Positions 9,245 to 19,105 are shown, counted from the stretch's first letter. The stretch is DNA of 64,000 nt from DATAFF01 sp963744915 (GCA_963744915.1 CAVUUY010000022.1:25201-89200), one strand, 5' to 3'. The notes: generated from the sequence alone by a model not told the origin. A program made the numbers and translations.

Positions 9245-10525
9245 ATGAGTCGAATTCCATCCGGTAATCATCCGGCAGGTCAACCGGCGAATGGACCGGT
9301 CTCGGGCCCGGTCGAGCCCGGATCGCCGATCCCGACGCCCATCGCGATCGTTCCCTTTGCCAGCACCGTCGGGGCGCTTCCACCGCATGATGCGCCCCCG
9401 CCGCTCCCCACGACATCAACGACGACAACAACGACAACGACCACCGCCTCGCGCGCCGGCAGGCGCCTCGAACGGGCCATGAGCCAGCATCGGGTGGCTC
9501 CACGACTTGACAGAAGCGCGGACACACCCGACACGGCTGGGCGGCGGCCAACGCCGTCACCCATGGGACGTTCGGCGCCGCTGCCGACCGTTTCGCAAGG
9601 CGAAGGTGAAGGCGAGCCGACTGGCGAAAGGATGCCGGACCAGCCATCCTTCGTGGTCCGCAAGGTGACCCTCCTTCAGAGTGGACGGCAACAGAGCGCG
9701 CCCCGGCTTGGACGGAAGCTGAGCGAGCATCGGTTGCCCCGCACGATGACCAGGTCCGGGGAGGCGCCCCGCCCGACGGCCCCCGAGCTGAGGCCGTCAT
9801 CCCCCATGGGGAATTCGGCCCCTGCCGAGCTCGCGCCGAACAACGAATCCGATCTGAAGAAGAAGTGGATAAGCGACATTAAAGAGGTCAAGCAATCGGA
9901 TTGGTGCAAGGCGGCGCTGAAGATGATCGGCAAGGACGCGACGATGCCGAATCTGGATCTCCTGAAGACTGTCCCTCCCATGCGGGAGGCCCGGAAACAC
10001 GGTTTGACCGCCGCCGAGGCATCTGCACTCTTTCTCTATAGCTCGGCGCTCTACCGACCGATCAACAGCGCGCTGCGCAAGGGCAAGCTGTCGTCCGACA
10101 GCCGCCATGCGCTCGAGACGATGATCGCCAATGTCGACAGCGGGCTGAAGAAGCTGCCCGAGGTCAAGGAGCCGCTGGCCCGGGTGGTCAAGCTCAAGAA
10201 GGGCTTCGGGGAGAAGTTGCAGGTCGGCAAGGAGTGGCGGGAGCGTGGTTACGGGTCATGCGTCCGCGCCGACAAGCGGCACATGCAGTGGGACGGCAAT
10301 TACGAGCTTCATTTCCAAGTGGCGCGCGGTGCCCATGACATCAGCGCCTTTTCCGACGCGCCGAAGGAGGGCGAGGTCCTGATTGAGCGTGACCAAGCTT
10401 ATTCCATCGACAAGCGTACGCTTGACGGCAAGGACTCCGTGAAACACGTCTCCCGCGACAACCAATCGCAAGCAAAGCGGGTGATGCTCGCGCTTTCGGA
10501 GAAAGCCCAGACAAAGAGGACATGA
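9245..10525 (+). CDS. putative ADP-ribosyltransferase-fold effector with repetitive disordered N-terminus
   Basis: 426 residues. Residues 1-70 are Pro-rich with a run of nine Thr. Residues 71-113 and 152-193 form two related blocks (RRLERAMSQHR...SPMGRSAP and PRLGRKLSEHR...SPMGNSAP). The C-terminal domain (about 253-390) follows the arginine-type ADP-ribosyltransferase exoenzyme plan: LTAAEASALFLYSSALYRPIN-SALR (helices with Y270 and N274), Arg313 in LARVV, a weak STS equivalent GYGSC (S338), and KEGEVLIERDQAYSI carrying E375-x-E377. These are the R-S-ExE positions of toxins and of type III effectors such as HopU1 and XopAI. No signal peptide. Two chaperone-like genes follow. Family known: NAD-dependent mono-ADP-ribosylation of host proteins; here activity and secretion are inference, since the STS motif is altered. 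Confidence 0.68.
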   Translation: MSRIPSGNHPAGQPANGPVSGPVEPGSPIPTPIAIVPFASTVGALPPHDAPPPLPTTSTTTTTTTTTASRAGRRLERAMSQHRVAPRLDRSADTPDTAGRRPTPSPMGRSAPLPTVSQGEGEGEPTGERMPDQPSFVVRKVTLLQSGRQQSAPRLGRKLSEHRLPRTMTRSGEAPRPTAPELRPSSPMGNSAPAELAPNNESDLKKKWISDIKEVKQSDWCKAALKMIGKDATMPNLDLLKTVPPMREARKHGLTAAEASALFLYSSALYRPINSALRKGKLSSDSRHALETMIANVDSGLKKLPEVKEPLARVVKLKKGFGEKLQVGKEWRERGYGSCVRADKRHMQWDGNYELHFQVARGAHDISAFSDAPKEGEVLIERDQAYSIDKRTLDGKDSVKHVSRDNQSQAKRVMLALSEKAQTKRT

Positions 10526-10632
10526 CCATTTTTTCCCGCTGACTGTGCCGTTCGTGACACCTCGCCGGGCGGTTTGCCCTTATATTTGCTCGCGATCCAG
10601 ACTTGCGGAAACAACAGCGTCGGAAGGTGGGG

Positions 10633-11181
10633 ATGACAGCCATCGAGCAATTTGTCGGCGGCCTCGAGGAGCGGTTCGGCGGCGCGCTCACCAAATTGCC
10701 GGATGGTGCCGTCGAGGCCGTGCTGCGCGGTCGCCAGCGGGTCACCATCAGGTTCGACGAGACGGCGCGCACCGCTGCCATCACCGCACCGGTCGAGGCG
10801 GCAACCCGCGCCCTCGGCGCGGCAAGCCTCAATGATTTGCTGAAGCGCAATTTCCCCGACAGCCGGATGGCCGGTTCGATGCTGGTCGCCTCACCCGAGC
10901 AGGACGCACTGATCATGGTCAATGTCGTGACGCTCTGTTCCGCTACGCCCGAGCTGCTCGCCGGCATTGCCATGGCGCAAGCCTATGCCGCCTTCGATCT
11001 GTCGCGCGTCATCCTCGCCAGCCGCAAGGAACCGGCTAGCGAGGATGATGGCTTTCTTGACGAGGACGAGGAGGATGAAGCGAGCTTCCTCGGCGCTTCG
11101 CTCGAGGAATGGCGGGCCTCCGAACTGGATGACGCTGCCGATGATCGCCAGGACGGGCGTAGAGACGTCGGCGAGGCCTGA
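10633..11181 (+). CDS. putative type III secretion chaperone-like protein
   Basis: 182 residues from the ATG at 10633, preceded by AAGGTGGGG. Residues 1-130 alternate amphipathic helices and strands in the size and order of CesT/YbjN-like chaperones (a first helix IEQFVGGLEERFGG, strands VTIRFDETARTAAIT and SMLVASPEQDALIMVNVV, a last helix ELLAGIAMAQAYAAF). The tail (about 140-182) is strongly acidic (DDGFLDEDEEDEAS). Secretion chaperones are typically small and acidic and lie beside their substrate, as here, 107 bases after the effector-like gene. It is followed by a second such gene after 3 bases. No residue motif defines this fold, so the call rests on pattern and context. Confidence 0.5.
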   Translation: MTAIEQFVGGLEERFGGALTKLPDGAVEAVLRGRQRVTIRFDETARTAAITAPVEAATRALGAASLNDLLKRNFPDSRMAGSMLVASPEQDALIMVNVVTLCSATPELLAGIAMAQAYAAFDLSRVILASRKEPASEDDGFLDEDEEDEASFLGASLEEWRASELDDAADDRQDGRRDVGEA

Positions 11182-11184
11182 GCC

Positions 11185-11649
11185 ATGGGAGAGAAGGGAC
11201 GGTTGAGCGCCAGGGCCGAGGCTTTGCTTCAGGATATGGCCCGCGACCATGGCCTGCGCGGCCTTGCCTTCGACAAGGACGGGCTGATCCCGCTCCAGAT
11301 CGCCGGCGTGCAGATTGCAGTCGCCTATAGCGGTGCCAATGACAGCTTGTTCATGATGAGCGTCATTGATGAACGTGCTGACGGCAAGGTTGTCGATCCC
11401 TGGTGTCTGTTCGAGCGCAGCGGCGGCATGGCTCACCGTCGCACCCGGCTTGCCTTCGAGCCGAAATCGGGCTCGCTGGTGCTGATTGGCGAGCTGTTCC
11501 TCGCCGGCATCGATTACTGGCAGCTGGCGCAGGCGCTCGAGAATTTCGCCAGGGACTGCCGGGACACGCTGACGGCCCCGGTTGTCGGTGTCGCCGCGGG
11601 CAACTCGCTGCCGTCCTTCGCCAATGACGAGGTGATCATCCGGATGTAG
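11185..11649 (+). CDS. putative CesT-type type III secretion chaperone
   Basis: 154 residues. The order helix (LSARAEALLQDMARDHGL), strand with -FDKDGLIPLQIAG-, strand VQIAVAYSGANDSLFMMSVI, then RTRLAFEPKSGSLVLIGELFLAGIDYWQLAQALENFARDC is a close match to the CesT/SicP chaperone pattern, in which the phrase -L-FD-x-G-xLVL- precedes a final helix carrying the dimer surface. The start is 3 bases after the preceding chaperone-like gene, so they form one transcript with it. The 3' end overlaps the convergent cyclo-ligase gene by 14 bases. Of the three genes in this locus it fits its family best after the effector itself; partner binding is inference. Confidence 0.58.
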   Translation: MGEKGRLSARAEALLQDMARDHGLRGLAFDKDGLIPLQIAGVQIAVAYSGANDSLFMMSVIDERADGKVVDPWCLFERSGGMAHRRTRLAFEPKSGSLVLIGELFLAGIDYWQLAQALENFARDCRDTLTAPVVGVAAGNSLPSFANDEVIIRM

Positions 11650-12241
11650 CCCGGCGCGGTTCGCGGCCAAGCTCGGTGATGACCAGGTCCAATGGGATGT
11701 CGTGCGGCTGCGGCCAGATCGTGTCCAGCCGGGCGAAATCGAGTCCGATGCCGATGGCGAGGCGAGGGCGGTCCGGTTGCGCCAGCGTCCGGTCGAAATA
11801 TCCCCCGCCATAGCCGAGCCGGTAACCGGCGCGGTCGAAGCCGACCGTCGGCGCCAGCACCGCATCGGGCCGGATCGGCCGGCGCTGCCGCGGCACCGGG
11901 ATGTTCCAGAAGCCGCGTTCCAGGGGTTCGCCCGGCGACCATTGCCAATAGGCGAGCGGCGCCCCTTTCTCGATGATGACCGGCAGGGCGGTGGCGATGC
12001 CGTCCTGGTTCAGGAGCTCGGCGAGCATCCGGAAATCGAGCTCGGACTTGATCGGCCAATAGAGGCCGACCGCCTTGGCTCCGTGCCCACGGATCGCCTC
12101 ATGGACGAGCGGCAGGATACTGGCGGCCGCCGCGCTGCGCGCCTCGCGCCCCATGCCGGCGCGTAAGGCAAGCAGGCGCCGCCGCTCGCTTTTGCGCCAT
12201 TCCCTTACCTCCGGCCAATTGTTGGGCTTGAGCGGCATCAT
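11636..12241 (-). CDS. ygfA: 5-formyltetrahydrofolate cyclo-ligase
   Basis: 201 residues from the ATG at complement 12239-12241 (a second ATG follows at once). The enzyme converts 5-formyl-THF and ATP to 5,10-methenyl-THF, recycling an inhibitory folate by-product of serine hydroxymethyltransferase. Diagnostic blocks are WRKSERRRLLALR (ATP-binding Arg/Lys), GLYWPIKSELDFR and the C-terminal signature GYRLGYGGGYFDRTL (phosphate-binding glycine loop). An upstream in-frame extension to 12424 exists but has no family resemblance. In many Proteobacteria the 6S RNA gene lies just upstream; I could not confirm one here. Confidence 0.9.
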   Translation of the reverse strand: MMPLKPNNWPEVREWRKSERRRLLALRAGMGREARSAAAASILPLVHEAIRGHGAKAVGLYWPIKSELDFRMLAELLNQDGIATALPVIIEKGAPLAYWQWSPGEPLERGFWNIPVPRQRRPIRPDAVLAPTVGFDRAGYRLGYGGGYFDRTLAQPDRPRLAIGIGLDFARLDTIWPQPHDIPLDLVITELGREPRRATSG

Positions 12242-12661
12242 CTCTATTCCGCTGCGGCCGGCAGGCGCTGGGCGAACACCGTCTTGTTGCCGGGTCACTT
12301 TTCCGGCGATGACTGTGCCCATACCGTGGCGATCCAGGCAAACCCTATCGAGTTTCACGCATGGGACGTGTGCAACTTGCATCCGCGTACAACCTCTATT
12401 GTCTATTTTGTGTCCCGGGTGCAACAGCCGCTTGAGAAAAGCCGGGGCGCCCCGTCATGCCGCTTGCAGCAAATCGACAAAAACGAAAAGGTCAGCTCGA
12501 TCATGGGGATGATCACTGCTTGGCAGCGGCCCGAAACGGGGTTCGTGCATGCGCCATTGAGAGGGGAGACTGAAGCGGGGGGGATGCGGGGTCCGCCCCG
12601 CTTCCCTATTGGGGGTCCATCAATTCGACGACCCCTTGCAAGCGCCGCTTAAAGACCGCCC
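12242..12661. other. 420-base gap between tyrS and the cyclo-ligase gene
   Basis: No protein gene supported. It contains a GC-rich inverted repeat around 12441-12455 (GCCGGGGCGCCCCG) and the dyad TGCAACTTGCA at about 12371-12381. Reading leftwards it could carry the promoter or a leader of the cyclo-ligase gene, or a 6S RNA. The required 6S central bubble is not evident to the eye. The right end (12590-12661) is the 3' flank of tyrS. Confidence 0.4.
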
Positions 12662-13906
12662 TCAGCCATCCTTTATCAGCACATGCTTCTTCTTGCCGAA
12701 GGACAGCTTGATCGCTCCTTGCGAACCGAGCTGGGCGCGCGACAGCACCATCCGCTCGTCGCTCACGGTGACGTCGTTGACCCTGATCGCGCCGCCCTGG
12801 ATGGCGCGGCGCGCTTCGCCGCGGGAGTTGGCGAAGCCGACCTTCACGCCGGCATCGAGGATGTTGACGCCCGTCTCGAGATCGAGCGCGAAGCTCGGCA
12901 GCCCTTCGGCGCTCGTCCCCTGCTCGAAGGCCTGATGCGCCGTCTCGGCGGCGCGTTCGGCGGCTTCGCGGCCATGCAGCAGCGCCGTCGCCTCGGTCGC
13001 CAGCACCTTCTTTGCCGCATTGATCTCGCTGCCGCCCAATGCCGCAAGCCGCGCGATCTCGGCAAGCGGCAGGGTGGTGAAAAGCTTGAGGAAGCGCTCG
13101 ACGTCGGCGTCCTCGGTGTTCCGCCAGAACTGCCAGTAGCCGTAAGGCCCCAGCATGTCGGCATTGAGCCACACGGCGCCGGCGGCGGTCTTGCCCATCT
13201 TGGAGCCGGCGGCGGTGGTGAGCAGGGGGCAGGTCAGGGCATGGAGCTGCGGCGTGCCGAGACGGCGGCCGAGCTCGATGCCGTTGACGATGTTGCCCCA
13301 CTGGTCGGAGCCGCCCATCTGCAGGATGCAGCCATGGCGCCGCGCCAGCTCGACGAAGTCGTAGGCCTGCAGGATCATGTAGTTGAACTCGATGAAGGAC
13401 AGCTCCTGCTCGCGCTCGAGCCTGAGCTTGACTGCATCCATGGCGAGCATGCGGTTGACCGAGAAATGGCGGCCGATGTCGCGCAGGAAATCGATGTAGT
13501 TGAGCGGGGCGAGCCATTCGGCATTGTCGACCATCAGGCCGTCCGCGCGCCCCTCGCCGAAGCGGATGAAGCGGGAGAAGGACTGCATGATCGAGCGCTT
13601 GTTGGCCTCGATCTCCTCGACGGTGAGAATCTTGCGGGTCTCGTCGCGCCCCGACGGGTCGCCGACCCGCGTGGTGCCGCCGCCCATCAGCGCGATCGGC
13701 TTGCCGCCGAATTGCTGCACCCAGTGCAGCATCATGATGGAGATGAGACTGCCCACATGAAGCGAGGGGGCGGTGCAATCATAACCGACATAGGCCACCA
13801 CCTCGCCGCGGCCGGCCTTGGTGTCGAGGCCTTCCGGGTCGGAGCATTGGTAGATGTAGCCGCGCTCGTCGAAGAGGCGCAGCAGGTCGGAAGTGAACTT
13901 GCTCAT
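12662..13906 (-). CDS. tyrS: tyrosyl-tRNA synthetase
   Basis: 414 residues; charges tRNA-Tyr in the cytoplasm. Class I signatures are visible: PSLHVGSL (HIGH equivalent, about residue 47), the Tyr/ATP pocket GGSDQWGNIVNG, and GSKMGKT (KMSKS equivalent, about residue 233). The last 70 residues form an S4 RNA-binding domain (SRGEARRAIQGGAIRVNDV). The length is typical for the bacterial TyrRS1 type. The start ATG (complement 13904-13906) is 50 bases from the divergent anmK start, so the two share a short regulatory region. Confidence 0.95.
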   Translation of the reverse strand: MSKFTSDLLRLFDERGYIYQCSDPEGLDTKAGRGEVVAYVGYDCTAPSLHVGSLISIMMLHWVQQFGGKPIALMGGGTTRVGDPSGRDETRKILTVEEIEANKRSIMQSFSRFIRFGEGRADGLMVDNAEWLAPLNYIDFLRDIGRHFSVNRMLAMDAVKLRLEREQELSFIEFNYMILQAYDFVELARRHGCILQMGGSDQWGNIVNGIELGRRLGTPQLHALTCPLLTTAAGSKMGKTAAGAVWLNADMLGPYGYWQFWRNTEDADVERFLKLFTTLPLAEIARLAALGGSEINAAKKVLATEATALLHGREAAERAAETAHQAFEQGTSAEGLPSFALDLETGVNILDAGVKVGFANSRGEARRAIQGGAIRVNDVTVSDERMVLSRAQLGSQGAIKLSFGKKKHVLIKDG

Positions 13907-13956
13907 CCTTGAGGTCCGGTGCAGTCTTGCCGGGGGCTTCTAGCAGAGAACCAGCC

Positions 13957-15063
13957 ATGGCGGAACTCCTGAAGGCACTTGGCGTGATGAGCGGCACCTC
14001 GATGGACGGCGTCGACATCGCGATGCTCGGCACCGACGGCGAGGCCACCGCCGAACGCGGCCCGTTCTCGAACGAGCCCTATCCGGCGGCGCTGCGGGCG
14101 CGGATCGCGGCCGGGCTTGCGGCGGCGCGGGCGATCACCGAGCGCAGCCAGCGGCCGGCCAGTCTCGCAGCCCTGGAGACCGAGCTCACCGAATTCCATG
14201 GCCAGGCCATCCTCGGCTATCTGGGCCGGACGGGGATCGAGGCCTCGTCGGTCGACGTGATCGGCTATCACGGCCACACGGTGCTGCACCGGCCGGAGCA
14301 GCAGCTGACGGTTCAGCTCGGCGACGGCGCGATGCTGGCGCGGATGACCGGCCGGCCGGTGGTGAACGACCTCAGAGCGGCCGACATGCTGGCCGGCGGC
14401 GAGGGCGCGCCGCTCGTGCCCGTCTACCACCGGATGCTGGCCGGGCGGGCGCCCGATCGGCCGGTGGCGTTCATCAATATCGGCGGGGTCGCCAATGTCA
14501 CCTGGGTCGGGCGCGACGGCGCGCTGCTCGCCTTCGATTGCGGGCCGGGCAATGCGCTGATGGACGACTGGGCCTTGCGCCACACCGGGCAGCCGGTCGA
14601 TGTCGACGGCGCTCTGGCGCGGTCGGGCAAGGCCGACGAGACGGTGCTCAGGACCTATCTCCTGAACGGCTTCCTGGAACGGCCGGCGCCGAAATCGCTC
14701 GATCGCGGCGACTTCACGCTGCAGCCGGTCGAGCATCTCCCGGCGGCCGACGGCGCCGCCACGTTGGCGCACCTGACGGCGGCGACGATTGCCCGTGCCG
14801 CGGCGTGGTTTCCGGAGCAGCCGACCTGGTGGATCGTGGCCGGCGGCGGCCGGCGCAACCGCTTCCTGATGGAGCTTCTGGCCTGGCACCTGACAGCGCC
14901 GGTGGCGCCGGCGGAAGCGCTCGGTTTCGATGGCGATGCGATCGAGGCGGAGGCCTGGGCCTATCTTGCGGTGCGCAGCCTCAAGGGGCTGCCGATCACC
15001 TTCCCGACCACCACCCGGGTCTCACGGCCGATGACCGGCGGGGTGCTGCATCGAGCCGGTTGA
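13957..15063 (+). CDS. anmK: anhydro-N-acetylmuramic acid kinase
   Basis: 368 residues from the ATG at 13957. AnmK phosphorylates and opens 1,6-anhydro-MurNAc released by lytic transglycosylases, a step of cell-wall recycling. The N-terminal GVMSGTSMDGVDIAML is the hallmark phosphate loop. Other hallmarks are GYHGHTVLHRP, VVNDLRAADMLAGGEGAPLVP and FINIGGVANVTWVG, plus the substrate block FDCGPGNALMDDW containing the catalytic Asp and the late WIVAGGGRRN. It is divergent from tyrS, a common arrangement in Alphaproteobacteria. Translation could begin further upstream at 13909 but the family N-terminus fits 13957. Confidence 0.93.
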   Translation: MAELLKALGVMSGTSMDGVDIAMLGTDGEATAERGPFSNEPYPAALRARIAAGLAAARAITERSQRPASLAALETELTEFHGQAILGYLGRTGIEASSVDVIGYHGHTVLHRPEQQLTVQLGDGAMLARMTGRPVVNDLRAADMLAGGEGAPLVPVYHRMLAGRAPDRPVAFINIGGVANVTWVGRDGALLAFDCGPGNALMDDWALRHTGQPVDVDGALARSGKADETVLRTYLLNGFLERPAPKSLDRGDFTLQPVEHLPAADGAATLAHLTAATIARAAAWFPEQPTWWIVAGGGRRNRFLMELLAWHLTAPVAPAEALGFDGDAIEAEAWAYLAVRSLKGLPITFPTTTRVSRPMTGGVLHRAG

Positions 15064-15071
15064 GGAGGGGT

Positions 15072-15719
15072 TCAGCTGTCGCCGCTCATGCGGCGGTCGA
15101 GATAGGTGCTGCAGATCTCGGCCAGCTCGTCCGTCTTGTCCTGAAAGAAGTGGTTGGCACCGGGAATGACCTTGTGGTCGATCTTGATGCCGCGCTGGGT
15201 CTTCAGCTTCGACACCAGGCTGTTGACCGATTCGGGCGGCGTGACGGTGTCCTTCTCGCCATGGACGAACAGGCCGGAAGCGGGGCAGGGGGCGAGGAAC
15301 GAGAAATCGTAATGCTTGGCCAGGGGGGCGACCGAGATGAAGCCGGTCACCTCCGGCCGCCGCATCAGCAGCTGCATCGAGATCCAGGCGCCGAAGGACA
15401 CCCCGACCAGCCAGCAGACGCGGGTCTCCCGATTGAGGGACTGCAGCCAGTCCAGGGCGGAGGCGGCATCCGACAATTCGCCGGCACCGTTCTCGAACAG
15501 GCCCTGGCTGCGGCCGACGCCGCGGAAATTGAACCGCAGCACGGAAAAACCGCGCTCGGCGAACATGTAATAGAGCGAATGGACGATGGGGTTGTTCATG
15601 GTCCCGCCGAATTGCGGGTGGGGGTGCAACAGCAGCGCAATCGGGGCGCCGGGCTCCTTGGCCTTCGTGTATCGACCCTCGATACGCCCGGCGGGCCCAC
15701 TGAAAATCACTTCCGGCAT
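15072..15719 (-). CDS. alpha/beta hydrolase (COG2945-type)
   Basis: 215 residues from the ATG at complement 15717-15719; the frame stays open to 15872 but the extra residues are Arg-rich and unlike the family. The fold is marked by LLLHPHPQFGGTMNNP (oxyanion region), FNFRGVGRSQG, the nucleophile elbow GVSFGAW, GEKDTVTPPE (acid) and GANHFF (catalytic His). This short family is often annotated as a predicted esterase or dienelactone-hydrolase relative; its substrate is unknown. It converges on anmK (8 bases apart) and diverges from the iscR-type gene. Confidence 0.83.
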   Translation of the reverse strand: MPEVIFSGPAGRIEGRYTKAKEPGAPIALLLHPHPQFGGTMNNPIVHSLYYMFAERGFSVLRFNFRGVGRSQGLFENGAGELSDAASALDWLQSLNRETRVCWLVGVSFGAWISMQLLMRRPEVTGFISVAPLAKHYDFSFLAPCPASGLFVHGEKDTVTPPESVNSLVSKLKTQRGIKIDHKVIPGANHFFQDKTDELAEICSTYLDRRMSGDS

Positions 15720-15785
15720 GTGGTGGTGAACCTGTCCCTCGAGGCGGTTGCGACAACGTCGCCGGCGCCTCGTTCCTGAGATTAG

Positions 15786-15814
15786 TTGACTAGCGGGCTT
15801 GGTCTTTCTATATC
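15786..15814 (+). promoter_or_regulatory. sigma-70 type promoter of the iscR-suf operon, with IscR-box-like half site
   Basis: TTGACT (15786-15791), a 17-base spacer and TATATC (15809-15814) form a good housekeeping promoter about 110 bases before the regulator's ATG. The -35 region sits inside TTAGTTGACTAG, which resembles a half of the IscR type 1 box (its consensus arm reads GTTGACTA). If the upstream regulator binds there it would block polymerase, giving the usual autoregulation by Fe-S status. The second half of the dyad is not clear, so the operator part is tentative. Confidence 0.5.
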
Positions 15815-15925
15815 GCTCTTTAGAATGGTTCGAGGGTGCCCTTTGGGCGTTAACGCCTTGGCACCGGGTCATACACGGGTGCCCGTCGAGAATTCAAGGA
15901 TTTCCGCGATGATCGGAATTCAGCC

Positions 15926-16393
15926 ATGAAGCTGTCGACCAAGGGCCGCTACGCCGTTATGGCGATGGCCGATATCGCCTTGCACGCCACCGGCAGGCCG
16001 GTGCCGCTGGGCGACGTCGCCAGCCGCCAGGGCATCAGCCAGGAATATCTCGAGCAGCTGTTCGCCAAGCTCCGGCGGGCCCGGCTGGTCGAGAGCGCCC
16101 GTGGGCCGGGCGGCGGCTACACGCTGTCGCGAGAGCCCGACGACATCCGCATTGCCGAGATCGTACAGGCGGTTGACGAGCCGCTGCAGGTTACCCGTTG
16201 CCAGGGTGATGCAATCGATGGTTGTGTCAAAGGCGAAAAATGCGTCACCCACGAGCTGTGGGCGGCACTTGGCCGCCAGATCCTCGGCTTCCTGTCCGCG
16301 ATCACGCTGGGCGACGTGATCAATCGCCGCAACCTGGCGCTCGAGGCATCGGTGCGCCGGGCGATGGCCCACCCCGTCAGGACGATGGCCTGA
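15926..16393 (+). CDS. iscR: Rrf2/IscR family Fe-S sensing transcriptional regulator
   Basis: 155 residues. The winged helix (residues 1-70) has MKLSTKGRYAVMAMADIA, the recognition stretch ISQEYLEQLFAKLRRARLV and the wing SARGPGGGYTLSR, all characteristic of Rrf2 proteins. Cys92, Cys100 and Cys106 with His109 form the probable 2Fe-2S ligand set, close to IscR's C92-C98-C104-H107. It heads the suf cluster and probably represses it when clusters are plentiful. The next gene starts 8 bases after its stop. It could equally be named sufR-like; the symbol follows the family, not a proven ortholog. Confidence 0.88.
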   Translation: MKLSTKGRYAVMAMADIALHATGRPVPLGDVASRQGISQEYLEQLFAKLRRARLVESARGPGGGYTLSREPDDIRIAEIVQAVDEPLQVTRCQGDAIDGCVKGEKCVTHELWAALGRQILGFLSAITLGDVINRRNLALEASVRRAMAHPVRTMA

Positions 16394-16401
16394 GGTTCTC
16401 C

Positions 16402-17529
16402 GTGGACAGCACGCGCGCATATCTCGACCACAATGCGTCGAGCCCGCTTCGGCCACAGGCCCGGCAGGCGATGATCGCGGCACTCGATGCCGGCGGCAAC
16501 GCCTCCTCGGTCCATGGCGAGGGGCGGGCCGCCCGCAACCTTGTCGAGGCGGCGCGCGAGGAGCTTGCCCGGAGCTTCGGCGTGCCGCCGCGCTCGGTGG
16601 TGTTCACCTCGGGCGGCACCGAGGCCAACGCGCTGGCGCTGCGCGGCAGCGGCAGTGAGAGGTTCATCGTGTCCGCCGTCGAGCACGCTTCGGTGCAGGT
16701 CGCGGCCGAGCAGTCGGTCCGCCCGGTCGATCGGCTGCCGGTCGACGGCAACGGCATCGTCGACCTCGCCGCGCTCGCCGGGTCGCTGGCGGCGGGGCCC
16801 AAGGCGACGCTCGTCTCGCTGATGCTCGGCAACAACGAGACCGGGGCGATCCAGCCGGTGGCGGCGGCGGCGGAGCTGGCGCATGCCCATGGCGCGATCA
16901 TCCATTGCGATGCCGCCCAGGCGGTCGGGCGGATGCCGGTCGACTGGCACGGCCTCGGGGTCGATCTCATGACGCTCTCGGCCCACAAATTCGGCGGCCC
17001 GCAGGGCGTGGGGGCGCTGCTCGTCCGGCCGGGGATGTCGCTGTCGCCGCTGATCGTCGGCGGCGGTCAGGAATTTCACTTGCGGGGCGGAACCGAAAAC
17101 GTCGCCGCGATTTGCGGTATGGCCGCCGCGTTCCGGGCGGCGCTCGGCGATGATGCCGGCGCCGTTGCGATGGCGCGCAACGGCTTCGAAGCCCGCCTCA
17201 GGGCGGTTTCGCCTGCCATTCGGATCTTCGCCGAGGAGGTTAGGCGCTTGCCCAACACCAGCTGCTTCGCCCATGACGGAATCATGGCCGAAACCGCGGT
17301 CATGGCGCTCGATCTCCTGGGCGTCGCGGTCTCCTCGGGCTCGGCTTGCTCGTCGGGCAAGGTCGGGCGCTCGCATGTGCTCGAGGCGATGGGCGTGCCG
17401 GCGGACCTCGCCCGCCGCGGCGCGCTCAGGGTGAGCCTCGGCTGGAACACCACCAAGGGCGATTTGACGCAGCTGATCGAAGCCTGGCGCGAGCTCGTGT
17501 CGCGCCCGGCGGCACGGTCTGCAGCATAG
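16402..17529 (+). CDS. cysteine desulfurase (NifS/IscS class)
   Basis: 375 residues from a GTG at 16402, with TGAGG 6 bases upstream; this start gives the family N-terminus (AYLDHNASSPLRP). It is a PLP enzyme that takes sulfur from cysteine as a persulfide. HKFGGPQGVGALL holds the Schiff-base Lys, HCDAAQAVGR the cofactor Asp, and SSGSACSSGK the catalytic Cys on a loop typical of class I (IscS-like) desulfurases. It lies between the regulator and sufB, and the operon also contains the class II enzyme SufS, so two different sulfur donors are encoded together. This arrangement is common in Hyphomicrobiales. Confidence 0.9.
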   Translation: MDSTRAYLDHNASSPLRPQARQAMIAALDAGGNASSVHGEGRAARNLVEAAREELARSFGVPPRSVVFTSGGTEANALALRGSGSERFIVSAVEHASVQVAAEQSVRPVDRLPVDGNGIVDLAALAGSLAAGPKATLVSLMLGNNETGAIQPVAAAAELAHAHGAIIHCDAAQAVGRMPVDWHGLGVDLMTLSAHKFGGPQGVGALLVRPGMSLSPLIVGGGQEFHLRGGTENVAAICGMAAAFRAALGDDAGAVAMARNGFEARLRAVSPAIRIFAEEVRRLPNTSCFAHDGIMAETAVMALDLLGVAVSSGSACSSGKVGRSHVLEAMGVPADLARRGALRVSLGWNTTKGDLTQLIEAWRELVSRPAARSAA

Positions 17530-17547
17530 AAAGACGAGAAGGCATCA

Positions 17548-19062
<1,515 letters not shown>

Positions 19063-19105
19063 CGACGACAGGGCTCATTGGAATTGACGAAATAACGGAA
19101 AAGAC

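Noticed and set aside
12242..12661. Possible 6S RNA gene upstream of the 5-formyl-THF cyclo-ligase
   Set aside because: The position is the classic one, but I could not fold a long closing stem with the central bubble by eye. An Infernal search with RF00013 would decide.
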